Shown: positions 8,559-20,294, counted from the stretch's first letter. The stretch is DNA of 64,000 nt from Lysobacterales bacterium (GCA_017302035.1 JAFLEA010000009.1:1-64000); one strand, 5' to 3'. Notes: generated by a model not told the origin, from the sequence alone. Numbers and translations: made by a program.

Positions 8559-9883
8559 GCGCGCAGATGCTGCCCGACACCACCATCCAGCCGGCGAGCG
8601 AAGGCCTGGCCCTCGGCCCGGCCGAGGCGCAGCAGGAAATCCGCAACTACACCATGAACTTCGGCCCGCAGCACCCGGCCGCGCATGGCGTGCTGCGCCT
8701 GATCCTGGAGATGGACGGCGAGACCATCGTCCGCGCCGACCCGCACGTGGGCCTGCTCCACCGCGGCACCGAGAAGCTGGCCGAGTCCAAGCCGTTCAAC
8801 CAGTCGATCGGCTACATGGACCGGCTCGACTACTGCTCGATGATGTGCAACGAGCACGCCTACGTGCGCGCGATCGAGAACCTGATGGGGATCGAGGTGC
8901 CGGAGCGCGGGCAGTACATCCGCACGATGTTCGACGAGGTTACCCGGATCCTGAACCACCTGATGTGGCTCGGCTCCAACGCCCTGGACCTGGGCGCGAT
9001 GGCGGTGTTCCTGTACGCGTTCCGCGAGCGCGAGGAACTGATGGACGTGTACGAGGCGGTCAGCGGCGCGCGCATGCACGCGACCTACTACCGTCCCGGC
9101 GGCGTCTATCGCGACCTGCCGGACCGCATGCCGAAGTACCGCGAGTCGCCCTGGCACAAGGGCGCCAAGCTCAAGCGCTTCAACGAGGCGCGCGAGGGCT
9201 CGATGCTCGATTACCTGGAGCAGTTCACCCGCGAGTTCCCCAGGCGCATCGACGAGTACGAGACCCTGCTCACCGACAACCGGATCTGGAAGCAGCGCAC
9301 CGTCGGCATCGGCGTGGTCAGCCCGGAGCAGGCCAAGGCATTGGGCATGACCGGGGTGATGCTGCGCGGTTCGGGCATCGAGTGGGACCTGCGCAAAAAG
9401 CAGCCGTACGCGAAATACGATTCGGTCGATTTCGACATCCCGGTCGGCACCCACGGCGACTGCTACGACCGCTACCTGGTGCGGATGGCCGAGCTGCGCC
9501 AGTCCAACCGGATCGTCGCCCAGTGCGTGGCCTGGCTTAAGGCCAACCCGGGCCCGGTCATCGTCAGGAACTTCAAGGTCGCTCCTCCCAAGCGCGAGGA
9601 GATGAAGGACGACATGGAAGCCCTGATCCACCACTTCAAGCTGTTCTCCGAGGGCTATTGCGTGCCGGCCGGAGAGACCTACGCCGCGGTCGAGGCGCCC
9701 AAGGGCGAGTTCGGCTGCTACCTGGTCTCCGACGGCGCCAACAAGCCGTTCCGCGTGCACCTGCGCGCGCCCGGCTTCGCCCACCTGTCCACCATGGACG
9801 AGATCGTGCGCGGCCACATGCTGGCCGACGTCGTCGCAATGATCGGTACTTATGACCTCGTATTCGGTGAGGTGGATCGATGA
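8555..9883 (+). CDS. nuoD: NADH-quinone oxidoreductase subunit D
   Basis: A 442-residue 49-kDa-type subunit of complex I. With NuoB it forms the quinone pocket, and it derives from the large subunit of NiFe hydrogenases. Conserved stretches are [29 protein letters not shown] and, near the end, [14 protein letters not shown] chose the GTG at 8555 because GGAGG lies seven bases upstream and it overlaps the nuoC stop. An ATG four codons in is the alternative. The ORF ends in an ATGA overlap with nuoE. Confidence 0.96.
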   Translation: MSAQMLPDTTIQPASEGLALGPAEAQQEIRNYTMNFGPQHPAAHGVLRLILEMDGETIVRADPHVGLLHRGTEKLAESKPFNQSIGYMDRLDYCSMMCNEHAYVRAIENLMGIEVPERGQYIRTMFDEVTRILNHLMWLGSNALDLGAMAVFLYAFREREELMDVYEAVSGARMHATYYRPGGVYRDLPDRMPKYRESPWHKGAKLKRFNEAREGSMLDYLEQFTREFPRRIDEYETLLTDNRIWKQRTVGIGVVSPEQAKALGMTGVMLRGSGIEWDLRKKQPYAKYDSVDFDIPVGTHGDCYDRYLVRMAELRQSNRIVAQCVAWLKANPGPVIVRNFKVAPPKREEMKDDMEALIHHFKLFSEGYCVPAGETYAAVEAPKGEFGCYLVSDGANKPFRVHLRAPGFAHLSTMDEIVRGHMLADVVAMIGTYDLVFGEVDR

Positions 9884-10407
9884 AGGCCACCGGTAACTTC
9901 GAGAACGCGCGCAGCGTCGACCCGATGCTCGTGCTCAGCGACGCCACCCGCGCCCATATCGACCACTGGCTGACCAAGTTCCCGCCCGACCGCAAGCGCT
10001 CCGCGGTGCTGCAGGGCCTGCACGCAGCCCAGGAGCAGAACGGCGGCTGGCTCACCGACGAGCTGATCGCCGGCGTGGCCAAATACCTGGACCTGCCGCC
10101 GGTGTGGGCCTACGAGGTGGCCACCTTCTACTCGATGTTCGAGACCGGGAAGGTCGGGCGCCACAACGTGGCGTTCTGCACCAACATCAGCTGCTGGCTC
10201 AACGGCGCCGAGGAACTGGTCGCGCACGCCGAGGGCAAGCTCGGCTGCAGGCTTGGCGAGTCGACCGCCGACGGCCGCATCTACCTCAAGCGCGAGGAGG
10301 AGTGCGTGGCTGCCTGCTGCGGCGCCCCGGTCGTCGTCATCAACGGCCATTACCACGAGAAGCTCACCGCCGCGAAGGTGGACGAGCTGCTCGACGGACT
10401 GAAGTGA
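9880..10407 (+). CDS. nuoE: NADH-quinone oxidoreductase subunit E
   Basis: A 175-residue thioredoxin-like 24-kDa subunit of the NADH-oxidising module. It binds the [2Fe-2S] cluster N1a with Cys100 and Cys105 (FCTNISCW) and Cys142 and Cys146 ([10 protein letters not shown]), the family spacing. The helical N-terminal part contains [15 protein letters not shown]. It starts within the nuoD stop codon. Confidence 0.96.
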   Translation: MKATGNFENARSVDPMLVLSDATRAHIDHWLTKFPPDRKRSAVLQGLHAAQEQNGGWLTDELIAGVAKYLDLPPVWAYEVATFYSMFETGKVGRHNVAFCTNISCWLNGAEELVAHAEGKLGCRLGESTADGRIYLKREEECVAACCGAPVVVINGHYHEKLTAAKVDELLDGLK

Positions 10408-10418
10408 GGGAGCCGAGG

Positions 10419-11792
10419 ATGGCGCACCACACCCCCAGGGTTTCCCCCGGCTACGGCCCGGTCGGCCCGGCCCCGAAGGAGCACCAGGCGGTCTACACGA
10501 CGCTGCACTTCGACAAGCCGTGGTCGTACGAGAACTACCTCAAGACCGGTGGCTACCAGGCGCTGCGCCGGATCCTGAGCGAGAAGATCCCGCCGGCCGA
10601 CGTGGTCGAGATGGTCAAGGCCTCGGGCCTGCGCGGGCGCGGCGGCGCGGGCTTCCCGACCGGCCTGAAGTGGAGCTTCATGCCCAAGGGCGACATGCAG
10701 AAGTACATCCTCTGCAACTCGGACGAATCCGAGCCTGGCACCGCCAAGGACCGCGACATCCTGCGCTACAACCCGCACGCGGTGATCGAGGGCATGGCCA
10801 TCGCCTGCTACGCCACCGGCAGCACGGTCGGCTACAACTACCTGCGTGGCGAGTTCCACCACGAGCCGTTCGAGCACCTGGAGGAAGCCACCGCCGAGGC
10901 CTACGCCCACGGCTGGCTGGGCAAGAACGTGCTCGGCTCGGGCGTGGACATCGACATCCACAACGCGCTGGGCGCGGGCGCCTACATCTGCGGCGAGGAA
11001 ACCGCGCTGATGGAGTCGCTGGAAGGCAAGAAGGGCCAGCCGCGCTACAAGCCGCCGTTCCCGGCCAACTTCGGCCTGTATGGCAAGCCGACCACGATCA
11101 ACAACACCGAGACCTATGCCTCGGTGCCGGCGATCGTGCGCAACGGTCCGGAGTGGTTCATGAACCTGGGCAAGCCCAACAACGGCGGCTGCAAGATCTT
11201 CTCGGTCTCCGGCCACGTCGCCCGCCCGGGCAACCACGAGATCCGCCTGGGCACGCCGTTCGCCGAACTGCTGGAACTGTGCGGCGGCATGCGCGACGGC
11301 AACCGGCTCAAGGCAGTGATTCCGGGCGGCTCTTCGATGCCGGTGCTGCCGGGCGAGGTCATGATGGGCCTGACCATGGACTACGACGCGATCCAGAAGG
11401 CCGGTTCCGGCCTGGGCTCGGGCGCGGTGGTGGTCATGGACCACACCACCTGCATGGTCCGCGCCTGCCGCCGCATCTCGCGCTTCTACTGGAAGGAGAG
11501 CTGCGGCCAGTGCACGCCGTGCCGCGAAGGCACCGGCTGGATGCATCGCCTGCTCGACCGGATCTGCAGGTTCGAGGCCACGATGGACGACCTGCACATG
11601 CTGCGCGCGTCCGCCGGCCAGATCGAGGGCCACACCATCTGCGCCTTCGGCGAGGCCGCCGCCTGGCCGGTGCAGGGCTTCCTGCGCCATTTCCGCCACG
11701 AATTCGAGTACGCGATCGTCAACCGACGCTTCCTGGTCGACGACGAGCGCGACGGCACGGTGGTGCGTTCCAGTCTGGAGGTGGCCGCGTGA
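10419..11792 (+). CDS. nuoF: NADH-quinone oxidoreductase subunit F
   Basis: A 457-residue 51-kDa subunit that binds NADH, FMN and cluster N3. The FMN/NADH glycine loop [13 protein letters not shown] is at about residues 73-85. [19 protein letters not shown] follows in the FMN site. The [4Fe-4S] ligands are Cys362, Cys365, Cys368 ([14 protein letters not shown]) and Cys408. The ATG at 10419 has GAGG upstream. An in-frame upstream extension is not similar to NuoF. Four bases overlap nuoG. Confidence 0.96.
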   Translation: MAHHTPRVSPGYGPVGPAPKEHQAVYTTLHFDKPWSYENYLKTGGYQALRRILSEKIPPADVVEMVKASGLRGRGGAGFPTGLKWSFMPKGDMQKYILCNSDESEPGTAKDRDILRYNPHAVIEGMAIACYATGSTVGYNYLRGEFHHEPFEHLEEATAEAYAHGWLGKNVLGSGVDIDIHNALGAGAYICGEETALMESLEGKKGQPRYKPPFPANFGLYGKPTTINNTETYASVPAIVRNGPEWFMNLGKPNNGGCKIFSVSGHVARPGNHEIRLGTPFAELLELCGGMRDGNRLKAVIPGGSSMPVLPGEVMMGLTMDYDAIQKAGSGLGSGAVVVMDHTTCMVRACRRISRFYWKESCGQCTPCREGTGWMHRLLDRICRFEATMDDLHMLRASAGQIEGHTICAFGEAAAWPVQGFLRHFRHEFEYAIVNRRFLVDDERDGTVVRSSLEVAA

Positions 11793-14038
11793 GCGCCCAG
11801 CCGGTCAATCCGAACCTGCCGCCGGACCACGTCACCGTCTTCATCGACGGGGTGGAACTGGCCGCGCCCAAGGGCTCGATGATCATCCAGGCCGCCGACA
11901 AGGCCGGGATCCCGATCCCGCGCTTCTGCTACCACGACAAGCTCGCGGTGGCGGCCAACTGCCGCATGTGCCTGGTCGATACCGAGGTGGGCGGGCGCTC
12001 GGCGCCGAAGCCATCGCCGGCCTGCGCTACCCCGGTGATGGACGGGCTCAAGGTCTTCACCCGCAACGAAAAGGCACTGCAGGCCCAGCGCAACGTGATG
12101 GAATTCCTGCTGATCAACCATCCGCTCGACTGCCCGGTTTGCGACCAGGGCGGCGAGTGCGAGCTGCAGGACCTGTCGCTGGGCTACGGCCGCTCGGTCA
12201 GCCGCTTCTCCGAGCGCAAGCGCGTGGTCGCCGACGAGGACATCGGCCCGCTGGTCGCCACCGAGATGACCCGCTGCATCCAGTGCACCCGTTGCGTCCG
12301 CTTCACCGGCGAGATCGCGGGCACCTACGAACTGGGCGGCATGTACCGCGGCGAAAACCTGCAGATCGGTACCTTCGACGGCAAGCCGCTGGCGACCGAA
12401 CTGTCCGGCAACGTCATCGATGTGTGCCCGGTGGGCGCCCTGACCAACAAGGTGTTCCAGTTCCGCGCCCGGCCGTGGGAGCTGGTCGCCAGGGAGTCGC
12501 TGGGCTACCACGACCCGATGGGTTCCAACCTGTACCTGCACGTGCGCCGCGGCGAAGTGCTGCGCACCGTGCCGCGCGACAACGAGGCGGTCAACGAGTG
12601 CTGGCTGTCCGATCGCGACCGCTATTCGCACCAGGGCCTGTACGCCGCCGACCGTGCCACGGTGCCGCTGCGCAAGGTGGACGGGCAGTGGCGCGAGGTC
12701 AGCTGGGCCGAGGGCCTGGCCGCCGCTGCGCAGATCCTGCGTGCCCACCACGGCGACGCGCTGGGCGTGCTGGCGCATCCGGCCACCTCGAACGAGGAGG
12801 GCGGATTGCTGGCCGAACTGGCCGGCGGCCTGGGCACGGCCAACCTCGACCATCGCATCGGCAACCGCGACTTCTCCGACGCGGCCGTGGCCGAGCCGTT
12901 CGCGCTGCCGCTGGAGGAGGTCGGGCAGGCCGACGTGGTCGTGCTGGTCGGCACCAATGTCCGTCACGAACTGCCGCTGCTGCACGCGCGGCTGCGCCAG
13001 GCCCAGGTCAAGCGCAATGCGCGGATCCACGCGGTCAATCCGGTGGATTTCGACTTCACCTTCGCCCTGGCCGGTAAGACCATCGTGCCGCCGTCGCAGA
13101 TTGCCGCCGCGCTGGGTGACGCCGCACTGCGCGAGGCGGCCAAGGGCGCGACCCGCGCCGCGGTGATCGTCGGCGCGATCGCCGAGAACCATCCGCAGGC
13201 CGCCGCGATCCGCGCCGCAGCGCGCGAGTTCGCCGCCGCCACCGGCGCCTCGCTGTGCCGGATCCCGCAGGGTGCCAATGCGGTGGGCCTGGCCCGTGCC
13301 GGCGTGCTGCCGGCCGCGCGCGACGCGGCGGCGATGTTCGCCGAGCCGCGCGGCGCCTATGTGCTCTATGGGATCGAGCCGGGCCTGGATTTCGCCGACA
13401 CCGCCGCCGCGCTGAAGGCGTTGAACGCGGCCCAGGTAGTGGCCTTCAGCCACTACGCCTGCGAATCGACCCGCGCGGTGGCCGACGTGATCCTGCCGAT
13501 CGGCGCGTTGCCCGAGATCGAGGCGACCCTGACCAACCTGGACGGCGTCGAGCAGGTCGCCCATGCCGGCGGCAAGCTGCCGGGCCTGGCCCGCGAGGGG
13601 TGGCGCGTACTGCGCGCGCTGGGCGGAGAGCTGGGCCTGCCAGGCTTCGAGTTCACCGACCTGGCCGGCGCGCGCGCGCTGCTGCAGGGCGGACGCATGC
13701 CCGGGCTGAAAGCCGGTCGTGGCGGCGATGCCGGCAATGCGGGCCTGGAGCTCGCGCTGGTTCCGGCGATCTACCGCACCGATGCGGTGGTGCGCCGCGC
13801 CGCCGCGCTGCAGGCGCATCCGTTGAACGTCGAGCCGCACGTCGCCCTGAACCCGGCCGATGCCGCCGCCGCCGGCCTGGCCGACGGTGCGATGGCCAGG
13901 TTGAGGGGCCCCAGCGGCACGGCGACGCTGCCGGTGACGGTGGACGACCGCATCGCCGCGGGCGTGGCATGGATCGAAGGCGGCCACGGCGCCACCGCGC
14001 CGCTGGGCGCGGGCCGGGTCGAGGTGGTGAAGGCATGA
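11789..14038 (+). CDS. nuoG: NADH-quinone oxidoreductase subunit G
   Basis: A 749-residue 75-kDa subunit of the peripheral arm. The N-terminal ferredoxin domain binds [2Fe-2S] N1b (Cys47, 58, 61, 79). The next segment binds N5 with His111, Cys115, Cys118 and Cys124. N4 is bound by Cys163, 166, 169 and 213. The remainder is a molybdopterin oxidoreductase-like domain that has lost its cofactor. The extra N7 cluster motif of E. coli NuoG is not evident. The GTG start overlaps the nuoF stop by four bases. Confidence 0.95.
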   Translation: MSAQPVNPNLPPDHVTVFIDGVELAAPKGSMIIQAADKAGIPIPRFCYHDKLAVAANCRMCLVDTEVGGRSAPKPSPACATPVMDGLKVFTRNEKALQAQRNVMEFLLINHPLDCPVCDQGGECELQDLSLGYGRSVSRFSERKRVVADEDIGPLVATEMTRCIQCTRCVRFTGEIAGTYELGGMYRGENLQIGTFDGKPLATELSGNVIDVCPVGALTNKVFQFRARPWELVARESLGYHDPMGSNLYLHVRRGEVLRTVPRDNEAVNECWLSDRDRYSHQGLYAADRATVPLRKVDGQWREVSWAEGLAAAAQILRAHHGDALGVLAHPATSNEEGGLLAELAGGLGTANLDHRIGNRDFSDAAVAEPFALPLEEVGQADVVVLVGTNVRHELPLLHARLRQAQVKRNARIHAVNPVDFDFTFALAGKTIVPPSQIAAALGDAALREAAKGATRAAVIVGAIAENHPQAAAIRAAAREFAAATGASLCRIPQGANAVGLARAGVLPAARDAAAMFAEPRGAYVLYGIEPGLDFADTAAALKALNAAQVVAFSHYACESTRAVADVILPIGALPEIEATLTNLDGVEQVAHAGGKLPGLAREGWRVLRALGGELGLPGFEFTDLAGARALLQGGRMPGLKAGRGGDAGNAGLELALVPAIYRTDAVVRRAAALQAHPLNVEPHVALNPADAAAAGLADGAMARLRGPSGTATLPVTVDDRIAAGVAWIEGGHGATAPLGAGRVEVVKA

Positions 14039-15126
14039 ACGAACTGCTGATCAACGCGGTTGGCCCGATGCGCGAATGGCTGTTCGGCCTGGGCGACGTG
14101 GGCGTGGCGCTGTGGATCGTGCTGAAGATCCTGGCCATCGCGGTTCCGGTGATCCTGGCCGTGGCCTTCTACGTGGTCTGGGAGCGCAAGCTGATCGGCT
14201 GGATGCACGTGCGCCACGGGCCGATGTACGTGGGCATGGGCATCTTCCAGGCCTTCGCCGACGTGTTCAAGCTGTTGTTCAAGGAAGTCATCCGGCCCGC
14301 GAACGCGCACAAGACCATGTACATCCTGGCGCCGCTGATCGTGCTGGCGCCGGCCTTCGCCGCCTGGGCGGTGGTGCCGTTCGACTACCAGCTGGTGCTG
14401 TCGAATGCCAATGCCGGCCTGCTGTACCTGCTGGCGATGACCTCGCTGGGCGTGTACGGGGTGATCATCGCCGGCTGGGCCTCCAACTCGAAGTACGCGT
14501 TCCTGGGCGCGATGCGTTCGGCCGCGCAGGTGGTCAGCTACGAGATCGCGATGGGCTTCGCCCTGGTCGGCGTGATGATCGCCGCCGGCAGCCTCAACCT
14601 GACCGACATCGTGCTCGCCCAGCAGGGCAACGCCGGCCTGTTCGAGTGGTTCTGGCTACCGCTGCTGCCGCTGTTCGTCGTGTACTGGGTGTCCGGCGTG
14701 GCCGAGACCAACCGCGCGCCGTTCGACGTGGTCGAGGGCGAGTCGGAGATCGTGGCCGGGCACATGGTCGAGTACTCCGGCGCGGCGTTCGCGCTGTTCT
14801 TCCTGGCCGAGTACGCCAACATGATCCTGGTCAGCTTCCTGATCACGATCTTCTTCCTGGGCGGCTGGTTGAGCCCGATCCAGGGTTGGGTGAGCGCCGA
14901 CGTGTCGCCGTGGGTCGACTGGATCTGGAAGGGCGGCTGGCCGTGGACCCTGCTCAAGGTCGGGTTCTTCGCCAGCGCCTACATCTGGTTCCGCGCCAGC
15001 TTCCCGCGCTACCGCTACGACCAGATCATGCGCCTGGGCTGGAAGGTCTTCATCCCGATCACCATCGCCTGGATCGCGGTCACCGCGCTGATGGCGTTCT
15101 ACGGCGTGTTCGAGAAGGGCGCCTGA
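14035..15126 (+). CDS. nuoH: NADH-quinone oxidoreductase subunit H
   Basis: A 363-residue, mostly hydrophobic subunit with about eight membrane helices that links the quinone site to the membrane arm. Conserved motifs are [14 protein letters not shown], the loop [20 protein letters not shown] (acidic residues of the E-channel) and [18 protein letters not shown] near the C-terminus. The ATG at 14035 overlaps the nuoG stop. Confidence 0.96.
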   Translation: MNELLINAVGPMREWLFGLGDVGVALWIVLKILAIAVPVILAVAFYVVWERKLIGWMHVRHGPMYVGMGIFQAFADVFKLLFKEVIRPANAHKTMYILAPLIVLAPAFAAWAVVPFDYQLVLSNANAGLLYLLAMTSLGVYGVIIAGWASNSKYAFLGAMRSAAQVVSYEIAMGFALVGVMIAAGSLNLTDIVLAQQGNAGLFEWFWLPLLPLFVVYWVSGVAETNRAPFDVVEGESEIVAGHMVEYSGAAFALFFLAEYANMILVSFLITIFFLGGWLSPIQGWVSADVSPWVDWIWKGGWPWTLLKVGFFASAYIWFRASFPRYRYDQIMRLGWKVFIPITIAWIAVTALMAFYGVFEKGA

Positions 15127-15129
15127 CCG

Positions 15130-15618
15130 ATGAACAAAGTCGTCCATTACTTCAAGAGCCTGATGCTGCTGGAGTTGCTCAGCGGCCTGGGGCTGACCCT
15201 CAAGTACCTGTTCCGTCCCAAGTACACGCTGATGTACCCGATGGAGAAGTTCCCGCAGTCGCCGCGCTTCCGTGGCCTGCATGCGCTGCGCCGTTACCCC
15301 AACGGCGAGGAGCGCTGCATCGCCTGCAAGCTGTGCGAGGCGGTGTGCCCGGCGCTGGCCATCACCATCGACTCGACCCGGCGCGAGGACGGCACCCGCC
15401 GCACCACCCGTTACGACATCGACCTGTTCAAGTGCATCTACTGCGGATTCTGCGAGGAAAGCTGCCCGGTGGATTCGATCGTGGAGACGCACGTGCTGGA
15501 GTACCACTTCGACAAGCGCGGCCAGAACATCGTCACCAAACCGCAACTGCTGGCGATCGGCGACCGCCTGGAGGCGGAGATCGCCGAACGCCGCGCGGCC
15601 GATGCCGCCTACCGCTGA
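15130..15618 (+). CDS. nuoI: NADH-quinone oxidoreductase subunit I
   Basis: A 162-residue subunit with two [4Fe-4S] clusters, N6a and N6b. The ligands are Cys63, 66, 69, 73 ([11 protein letters not shown]) and Cys102, 105, 108, 112 ([11 protein letters not shown]). An N-terminal amphipathic segment docks it on NuoH. The start lies three bases after the nuoH stop. Confidence 0.97.
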   Translation: MNKVVHYFKSLMLLELLSGLGLTLKYLFRPKYTLMYPMEKFPQSPRFRGLHALRRYPNGEERCIACKLCEAVCPALAITIDSTRREDGTRRTTRYDIDLFKCIYCGFCEESCPVDSIVETHVLEYHFDKRGQNIVTKPQLLAIGDRLEAEIAERRAADAAYR

Positions 15619-15622
15619 GGCC

Positions 15623-16264
15623 ATGATGGACTGGATAAACATCTCCTTCTGGGCATTCGCGATCACCGCGGTGGTTGCCGCCGGCGCGGTGATCAGCGTG
15701 CGCAACCCGGTGCACGCGGTGCTGTGCCTGATCCTGACCTTCTTCTCGGTGGCCTGCATCTGGCTGCTGGTCGGTGCCGAGTTCCTGGGCGTGGCCCTGA
15801 TCCTGGTCTACGTCGGCGCGGTCATGGTGCTGTTCCTGTTCGTGGTGATGATGCTGGACGTCGACGTGGCCGCGCTGCGCGAGGGCTGGGTCCGGTTCCT
15901 GCCGGTCGGGTTGGCGGTGGCCGTGGCCATGCTGGTGCAGATGCTGATGCTGATCGGGGTCAAGGCGCGCAGCGCCGCGCCGTTCCCGGACAATGCCGCC
16001 TCGGTCGCCGCCGACGCGTCCAACACCCGGTGGCTGGCCGAGCACCTGTTCACCGGCTTCATCCTGCCGTTCGAGTTCGCCGCGGTGATCCTGACCGTGG
16101 CGGTGGTCGCAGCGGTCACCCTGACCCTGCGCCGGCGCACCGGGATCAAGACCCAGAATCCGGCCGAGCAGTCGCGGGTCAAGGCCGGAGACCGCCTGCG
16201 CATGGTGAAGATGCCGGTGGAGAAGCCGGCGCCGGCTGCGGCGGAAGGGGAGGGCCAGGCATGA
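15623..16264 (+). CDS. nuoJ: NADH-quinone oxidoreductase subunit J
   Basis: A 213-residue membrane-arm subunit with five hydrophobic helices. The conserved [19 protein letters not shown] holds the pi-bulge helix important for coupling. The last about 40 residues are a charged, Ala/Pro-rich cytoplasmic tail. Two consecutive ATG codons (15623 and 15626) could start translation. It overlaps nuoK by four bases. Confidence 0.94.
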   Translation: MMDWINISFWAFAITAVVAAGAVISVRNPVHAVLCLILTFFSVACIWLLVGAEFLGVALILVYVGAVMVLFLFVVMMLDVDVAALREGWVRFLPVGLAVAVAMLVQMLMLIGVKARSAAPFPDNAASVAADASNTRWLAEHLFTGFILPFEFAAVILTVAVVAAVTLTLRRRTGIKTQNPAEQSRVKAGDRLRMVKMPVEKPAPAAAEGEGQA

Positions 16265-16566
16265 TCACTCTCGGCCACTTGCTCTCCCTGGGCGCGGTGC
16301 TGTTCTGCATCAGCCTGGCCGGCATCTTCCTCAACCGCAAGAACGTCATCGTCCTGCTGATGTCGATCGAACTGATGCTGCTTTCGGTCAACATCAACTT
16401 CGTGGCGTTCTCGCGCGAACTGGGCGACGCGGCAGGCCAGATCTTCGTGTTCTTCATCCTCACGGTGGCTGCCGCCGAGGCGGCCATCGGCCTGGCGATC
16501 CTGGTCGCGTTGTTCCGCACGCGGGGCACGATCAACGTCGCCGAAGTGGATACGCTGAAAGGCTGA
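16261..16566 (+). CDS. nuoK: NADH-quinone oxidoreductase subunit K
   Basis: A 101-residue membrane subunit with three helices. It carries the conserved [16 protein letters not shown] helix, with a Glu used in proton transfer, and [23 protein letters not shown] with the second conserved Glu. Length is exactly that of the family. It starts in an ATGA overlap with nuoJ. Confidence 0.96.
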   Translation: MITLGHLLSLGAVLFCISLAGIFLNRKNVIVLLMSIELMLLSVNINFVAFSRELGDAAGQIFVFFILTVAAAEAAIGLAILVALFRTRGTINVAEVDTLKG

Positions 16567-16617
16567 GCCCGCGCGGGCCTCCGGCCCACGCAGCCCTTAC
16601 TGGACTAGACCGCAACC

Positions 16618-18753
16618 ATGATCATCTCCAAAACCCAACTGCTGCTGATCGTGCTGGCACCTTTGCTGGGCAGTGTTGTGGCCGGTCTGCTCGGGCGCCA
16701 GATCGGCCGCAGGGGTGCGCAGTACGCCACCATCCTCGGCGTGGCAGTGAGCTGCGCGCTGTCGGCGCACGTGCTGTGGCAGCTGGTGGCGGGCGGCGCA
16801 TCGCCGTTCAACCAGAATATCTACACCTTCTTCCAGGTGGGCGAGTATGCTGCCCACGTCGGCTTCATGGTCGACCGCCTGACCGCGATGATGATGGTAG
16901 TGGTGACCTTCGTCTCGCTGCTGGTCCACGTCTACACCATCGGCTACATGGCCGACGACCCGGGGTACCAGCGCTTCTTCAGCTACATCTCGCTGTTCAC
17001 CTTCAGCATGCTGATGCTGGTGATGAGCAACAACTTCCTGCAGCTGTTCTTCGGCTGGGAAGCGGTGGGCCTGGTCTCCTACCTGCTGATCGGCTTCTGG
17101 TTCAAGCGGCCCAGCGCGGTGTTCGCCAACATGAAGGCGTTCCTGGTCAACCGGGTGGGCGACTTCGGCTTCCTGCTCGGCATCGCCGGGGTGCTGCTGT
17201 GGTTCGGCACCCTGGACTACGCCACCGTGTTCGCCAACGCGCCGCTGCTGCAGGGCCAGGCGGTGCAGATCTTCGCCGGCCACAGCTGGGAGATCGCCAC
17301 CATCATCTGCGTGTGCCTGTTCATCGGCGCGATGGGCAAGTCGGCCCAGGTGCCGCTGCACGTGTGGCTGCCGGATTCGATGGAAGGTCCGACCCCGATC
17401 TCGGCGCTGATCCACGCCGCGACGATGGTGACTGCCGGCATCTTCATGGTCGCGCGCATGTCGCCGCTGTTCGAGCTGTCGCAGACGGCGTTGAATTTCG
17501 TCCTGTTCGTCGGCGCCACCACCGCGTTCTTCACCGGCCTGATCGGCATCGTCCAGAACGACATCAAGCGCGTGGTCGCGTATTCGACCCTGTCGCAGCT
17601 GGGCTACATGACCGTGGCCCTGGGCGTGTCGGCCTATTCGGCGGCGGTGTTCCACCTGATGACCCACGCGTTCTTCAAGGCGCTGCTGTTCCTGGCTGCC
17701 GGCTCGGTGATCATCGGCATGCACCACGAGCAGGACATGCGCCGCATGGGCGGCCTGCGCAAGTACATGCCGATCACCTACTGGACCAGCGTGATCGGTA
17801 CCCTGGCCCTGGTCGGCACGCCGTTCTTCTCGGGGTTCTACTCGAAGGACACGATCATCGAGGCGGCCGCGCACAACGCCCACCATGCGCACAGTTGGGT
17901 AGCCACCTACGGCTACTGGGCGGTGCTGGGCGGGGTGATCGTGACCAGTTTCTACAGCTTCCGCCTGCTGTTCATGACTTTCCACGGCAAGGAGCGCTTC
18001 CGCGACGCCCATGCCGACCATGGCCATGCCGATGCGGCGCATGCGCACGACGACCACGCGCATGGCGATGCCTCCCCTGGCGGACACGACGATCACGGCC
18101 ATGACCACGGCCATGACGCGCACGAGCCGCACGAGTCGCCGTGGGTGGTGACCGTGCCGCTGATCCTGTTGGCGATCCCGTCGGTCGTGGTGGGTTTCTT
18201 CACCGTCGGCCCGATGCTGTTCGGCACCGACTGGCGCGGCCACCATGCCGAGGCCCTGGTGCCGGGGCAGGCGGTGCACTTCTTCACCGGCGCGATCGAC
18301 TTCCTCGATCCGGCACGGGATACCGTCGCCGCGGTCGGAGAGGAATTCCACGGCCCGGTCGCGTTCGCCCTGCACGGCATCCTGGCCTGGCCGTTCGCGC
18401 TGACCGTCGCCGGTTTCCTGCTCGCCGCACTGCTGTACCTGTGGAAGCCGGACCTGGCCGGCCGTGCCCGCAGCGCCTTCGCACCGCTGGTGCGGGTGCT
18501 CGAGGAGAAGTACGGCTTCGACAAGCTATGGATCGACGGCTTCGCCGCCGGCGGCGTGGCACTGGGCCGGGTCTCGCGCTGGATCGACAGCACCCTGATC
18601 GACGGCGTGATCGTCAACGGCAGTGCCCGCGTGGTCGACCTGGCCGCCACCCTGCTGCGCCGTACCCAATCCGGCTACCTCTACCACTACGCCTTCGCCA
18701 TGATCATCGGCCTGATTGCACTGCTGGCCGTGCTCATGCGGTTCTGGCGCTGA
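16618..18753 (+). CDS. nuoL: NADH-quinone oxidoreductase subunit L, with His-rich loop
   Basis: A 711-residue antiporter-like subunit at the distal end of the membrane arm. It has the conserved core (LFFGWEAVGLVSYLLIGFW, GAMGKSAQVPLHVWLPDSME, AATMVTAGIFMVARM, DIKRVVAYSTLSQLGYM) and the long C-terminal lateral helix region. Residues about 462-507 form a soluble loop with 14 histidines in 46 residues, mixed with Asp, Ala and Gly, which standard NuoL proteins lack at this density. It starts 51 bases after nuoK. Confidence 0.95.
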   Translation: MIISKTQLLLIVLAPLLGSVVAGLLGRQIGRRGAQYATILGVAVSCALSAHVLWQLVAGGASPFNQNIYTFFQVGEYAAHVGFMVDRLTAMMMVVVTFVSLLVHVYTIGYMADDPGYQRFFSYISLFTFSMLMLVMSNNFLQLFFGWEAVGLVSYLLIGFWFKRPSAVFANMKAFLVNRVGDFGFLLGIAGVLLWFGTLDYATVFANAPLLQGQAVQIFAGHSWEIATIICVCLFIGAMGKSAQVPLHVWLPDSMEGPTPISALIHAATMVTAGIFMVARMSPLFELSQTALNFVLFVGATTAFFTGLIGIVQNDIKRVVAYSTLSQLGYMTVALGVSAYSAAVFHLMTHAFFKALLFLAAGSVIIGMHHEQDMRRMGGLRKYMPITYWTSVIGTLALVGTPFFSGFYSKDTIIEAAAHNAHHAHSWVATYGYWAVLGGVIVTSFYSFRLLFMTFHGKERFRDAHADHGHADAAHAHDDHAHGDASPGGHDDHGHDHGHDAHEPHESPWVVTVPLILLAIPSVVVGFFTVGPMLFGTDWRGHHAEALVPGQAVHFFTGAIDFLDPARDTVAAVGEEFHGPVAFALHGILAWPFALTVAGFLLAALLYLWKPDLAGRARSAFAPLVRVLEEKYGFDKLWIDGFAAGGVALGRVSRWIDSTLIDGVIVNGSARVVDLAATLLRRTQSGYLYHYAFAMIIGLIALLAVLMRFWR

Positions 18754-18772
18754 CCCGACGGAAGAACGACAC

Positions 18773-20284
18773 GTGGCGAACGCGCATCTGTTGAGTGTCC
18801 TGATCTGGCTGCCGGTGATCGGCGGCCTGCTGATCCTCGCCCTGGGCAGCGCCCGGGCCGAGGCGGCACGCTGGGCCTCCCTGGCGGTGGCGGTGGCCAC
18901 CTTGTTGTGGAGCCTGCGCCTGCTGACCGGGTTCGATTACTCCAATCCCGGAATGCAGTTCGTCGAACAGCACGCCTGGATCCCGGCTTGGGGCATCCAC
19001 TACAACCTGGGCGTGGACGGCATCGCGATCGCCCTGATCCTGCTCACCACCCTGATCGGCGTGCTGGCCCTGATCGGCGCCTGGGGCGTGGTCAACAAGC
19101 GCGTGCACCAGTATGTCGCCTCGTTCCTGATCCTGCAGGGCGTGACCGTCGGCATCTTCGCCGCCACCGACGCGATCCTGTTCTACGTGTTCTTCGAGGC
19201 GATGCTGGTGCCGATGTTCCTGATCATCGGCGTGTGGGGCGGGCCGCGGCGCATCTATGCGGCGATGAAGTTCTTCCTCTACACCTTCCTCGGCTCGGTG
19301 TTGATGCTGGTGGCGCTGATCTACCTGTACATCAAGGGCGGCAGCTTCCAGCTCGCCGACCTGTACGCGCTGCCGCTCACGGCGAAGGAGCAGACCTGGA
19401 TCTTCTTTGCCTTCATGATCGCCTTCGCGGTCAAGGTGCCGATGTTCCCGGTCCATACCTGGCTGCCGGATGCACACGTGGAGGCGCCGACCGCCGGCTC
19501 GGTGATCCTGGCCGCGATCGCGCTGAAGATCGGCGGCTACGGCTTCCTGCGTTTCAACCTGCCGATCACCCCGGACGCCGGCCACGAGTGGGCCTGGCTG
19601 GTGATCGCGCTGTCGCTGGTGGCGGTGGTCTACGTCGGCCTGGTGGCGCTGGTCCAGGACGACATGAAGAAGTTGGTGGCGTACTCCTCGGTCGCGCACA
19701 TGGGTTTCGTCACCCTGGGTACCTTCATCGTGTTCACCCTGGTCCGCGACTACGGCTCGGTCGATGCCGCGCGCCTGGGCCTGCAGGGCGCGATGGTGCA
19801 GATGGTGTCGCACGGCTTCGTCTCCGGCGCGATGTTCACCTGCATAGGCGTGCTCTACGACCGCATGCATACCCGCCGGATCGCCGACTACGGCGGCGTG
19901 GCCAACGTGATGCCCTGGTTCGCCGCCTTCGCGATGCTGTTCTTCATGGCCAATGCCGGCCTGCCGGGCACCAGCGGCTTCGTCGGCGAGTTCATGGTGA
20001 TCCTGGCGAGCTTCCAGAAGCACCCGATGATCGCGTTCCTCGCCGCGACCACCCTGGTGATCACCGCCGCCTACACCCTGTGGCTGTACAAGCGCGTGTT
20101 CTTCGGCGAGGTCGGCAACGCCCATGTCGCGGAGATGAAAGACATCGGCGCCCGCGAGACCCTGGTGCTGGGCGTGTTCGCGGCCGGCGTGCTGCTGCTG
20201 GGCGTATGGCCCAAGCCGCTGACCGACCTGATGGAACCGTCCATCGCGCAACTGGCGGTCCAGATCGCCACCAGCAAGCTGTAA
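18773..20284 (+). CDS. nuoM: NADH-quinone oxidoreductase subunit M
   Basis: A 503-residue antiporter-like membrane subunit with 14 predicted helices. It shows the conserved FYVFFEAMLVPMFLIIGVWG (TM5 Glu), KVPMFPVHTWLPDAHVEAPT, and DDMKKLVAYSSVAHMGFV. The start is a GTG at 18773 with GGAAG eight bases upstream; no nearer ATG fits. It sits 19 bases after nuoL. Confidence 0.95.
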   Translation: MANAHLLSVLIWLPVIGGLLILALGSARAEAARWASLAVAVATLLWSLRLLTGFDYSNPGMQFVEQHAWIPAWGIHYNLGVDGIAIALILLTTLIGVLALIGAWGVVNKRVHQYVASFLILQGVTVGIFAATDAILFYVFFEAMLVPMFLIIGVWGGPRRIYAAMKFFLYTFLGSVLMLVALIYLYIKGGSFQLADLYALPLTAKEQTWIFFAFMIAFAVKVPMFPVHTWLPDAHVEAPTAGSVILAAIALKIGGYGFLRFNLPITPDAGHEWAWLVIALSLVAVVYVGLVALVQDDMKKLVAYSSVAHMGFVTLGTFIVFTLVRDYGSVDAARLGLQGAMVQMVSHGFVSGAMFTCIGVLYDRMHTRRIADYGGVANVMPWFAAFAMLFFMANAGLPGTSGFVGEFMVILASFQKHPMIAFLAATTLVITAAYTLWLYKRVFFGEVGNAHVAEMKDIGARETLVLGVFAAGVLLLGVWPKPLTDLMEPSIAQLAVQIATSKL

Positions 20285-20294
20285 GGACCCACCG

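Noticed and set aside
11486-13987. 833-codon open frame on the minus strand across nuoF-nuoG
   Set aside because: It lies opposite genes with clear Fe-S motifs and is made of His/Arg/Gln-rich sequence typical of the complement of GC-rich coding DNA.
16597-18375. 592-codon minus-strand frame opposite nuoL
   Set aside because: Its His/Asp/Arg-rich product is the shadow of hydrophobic NuoL codons; it has no ribosome site.
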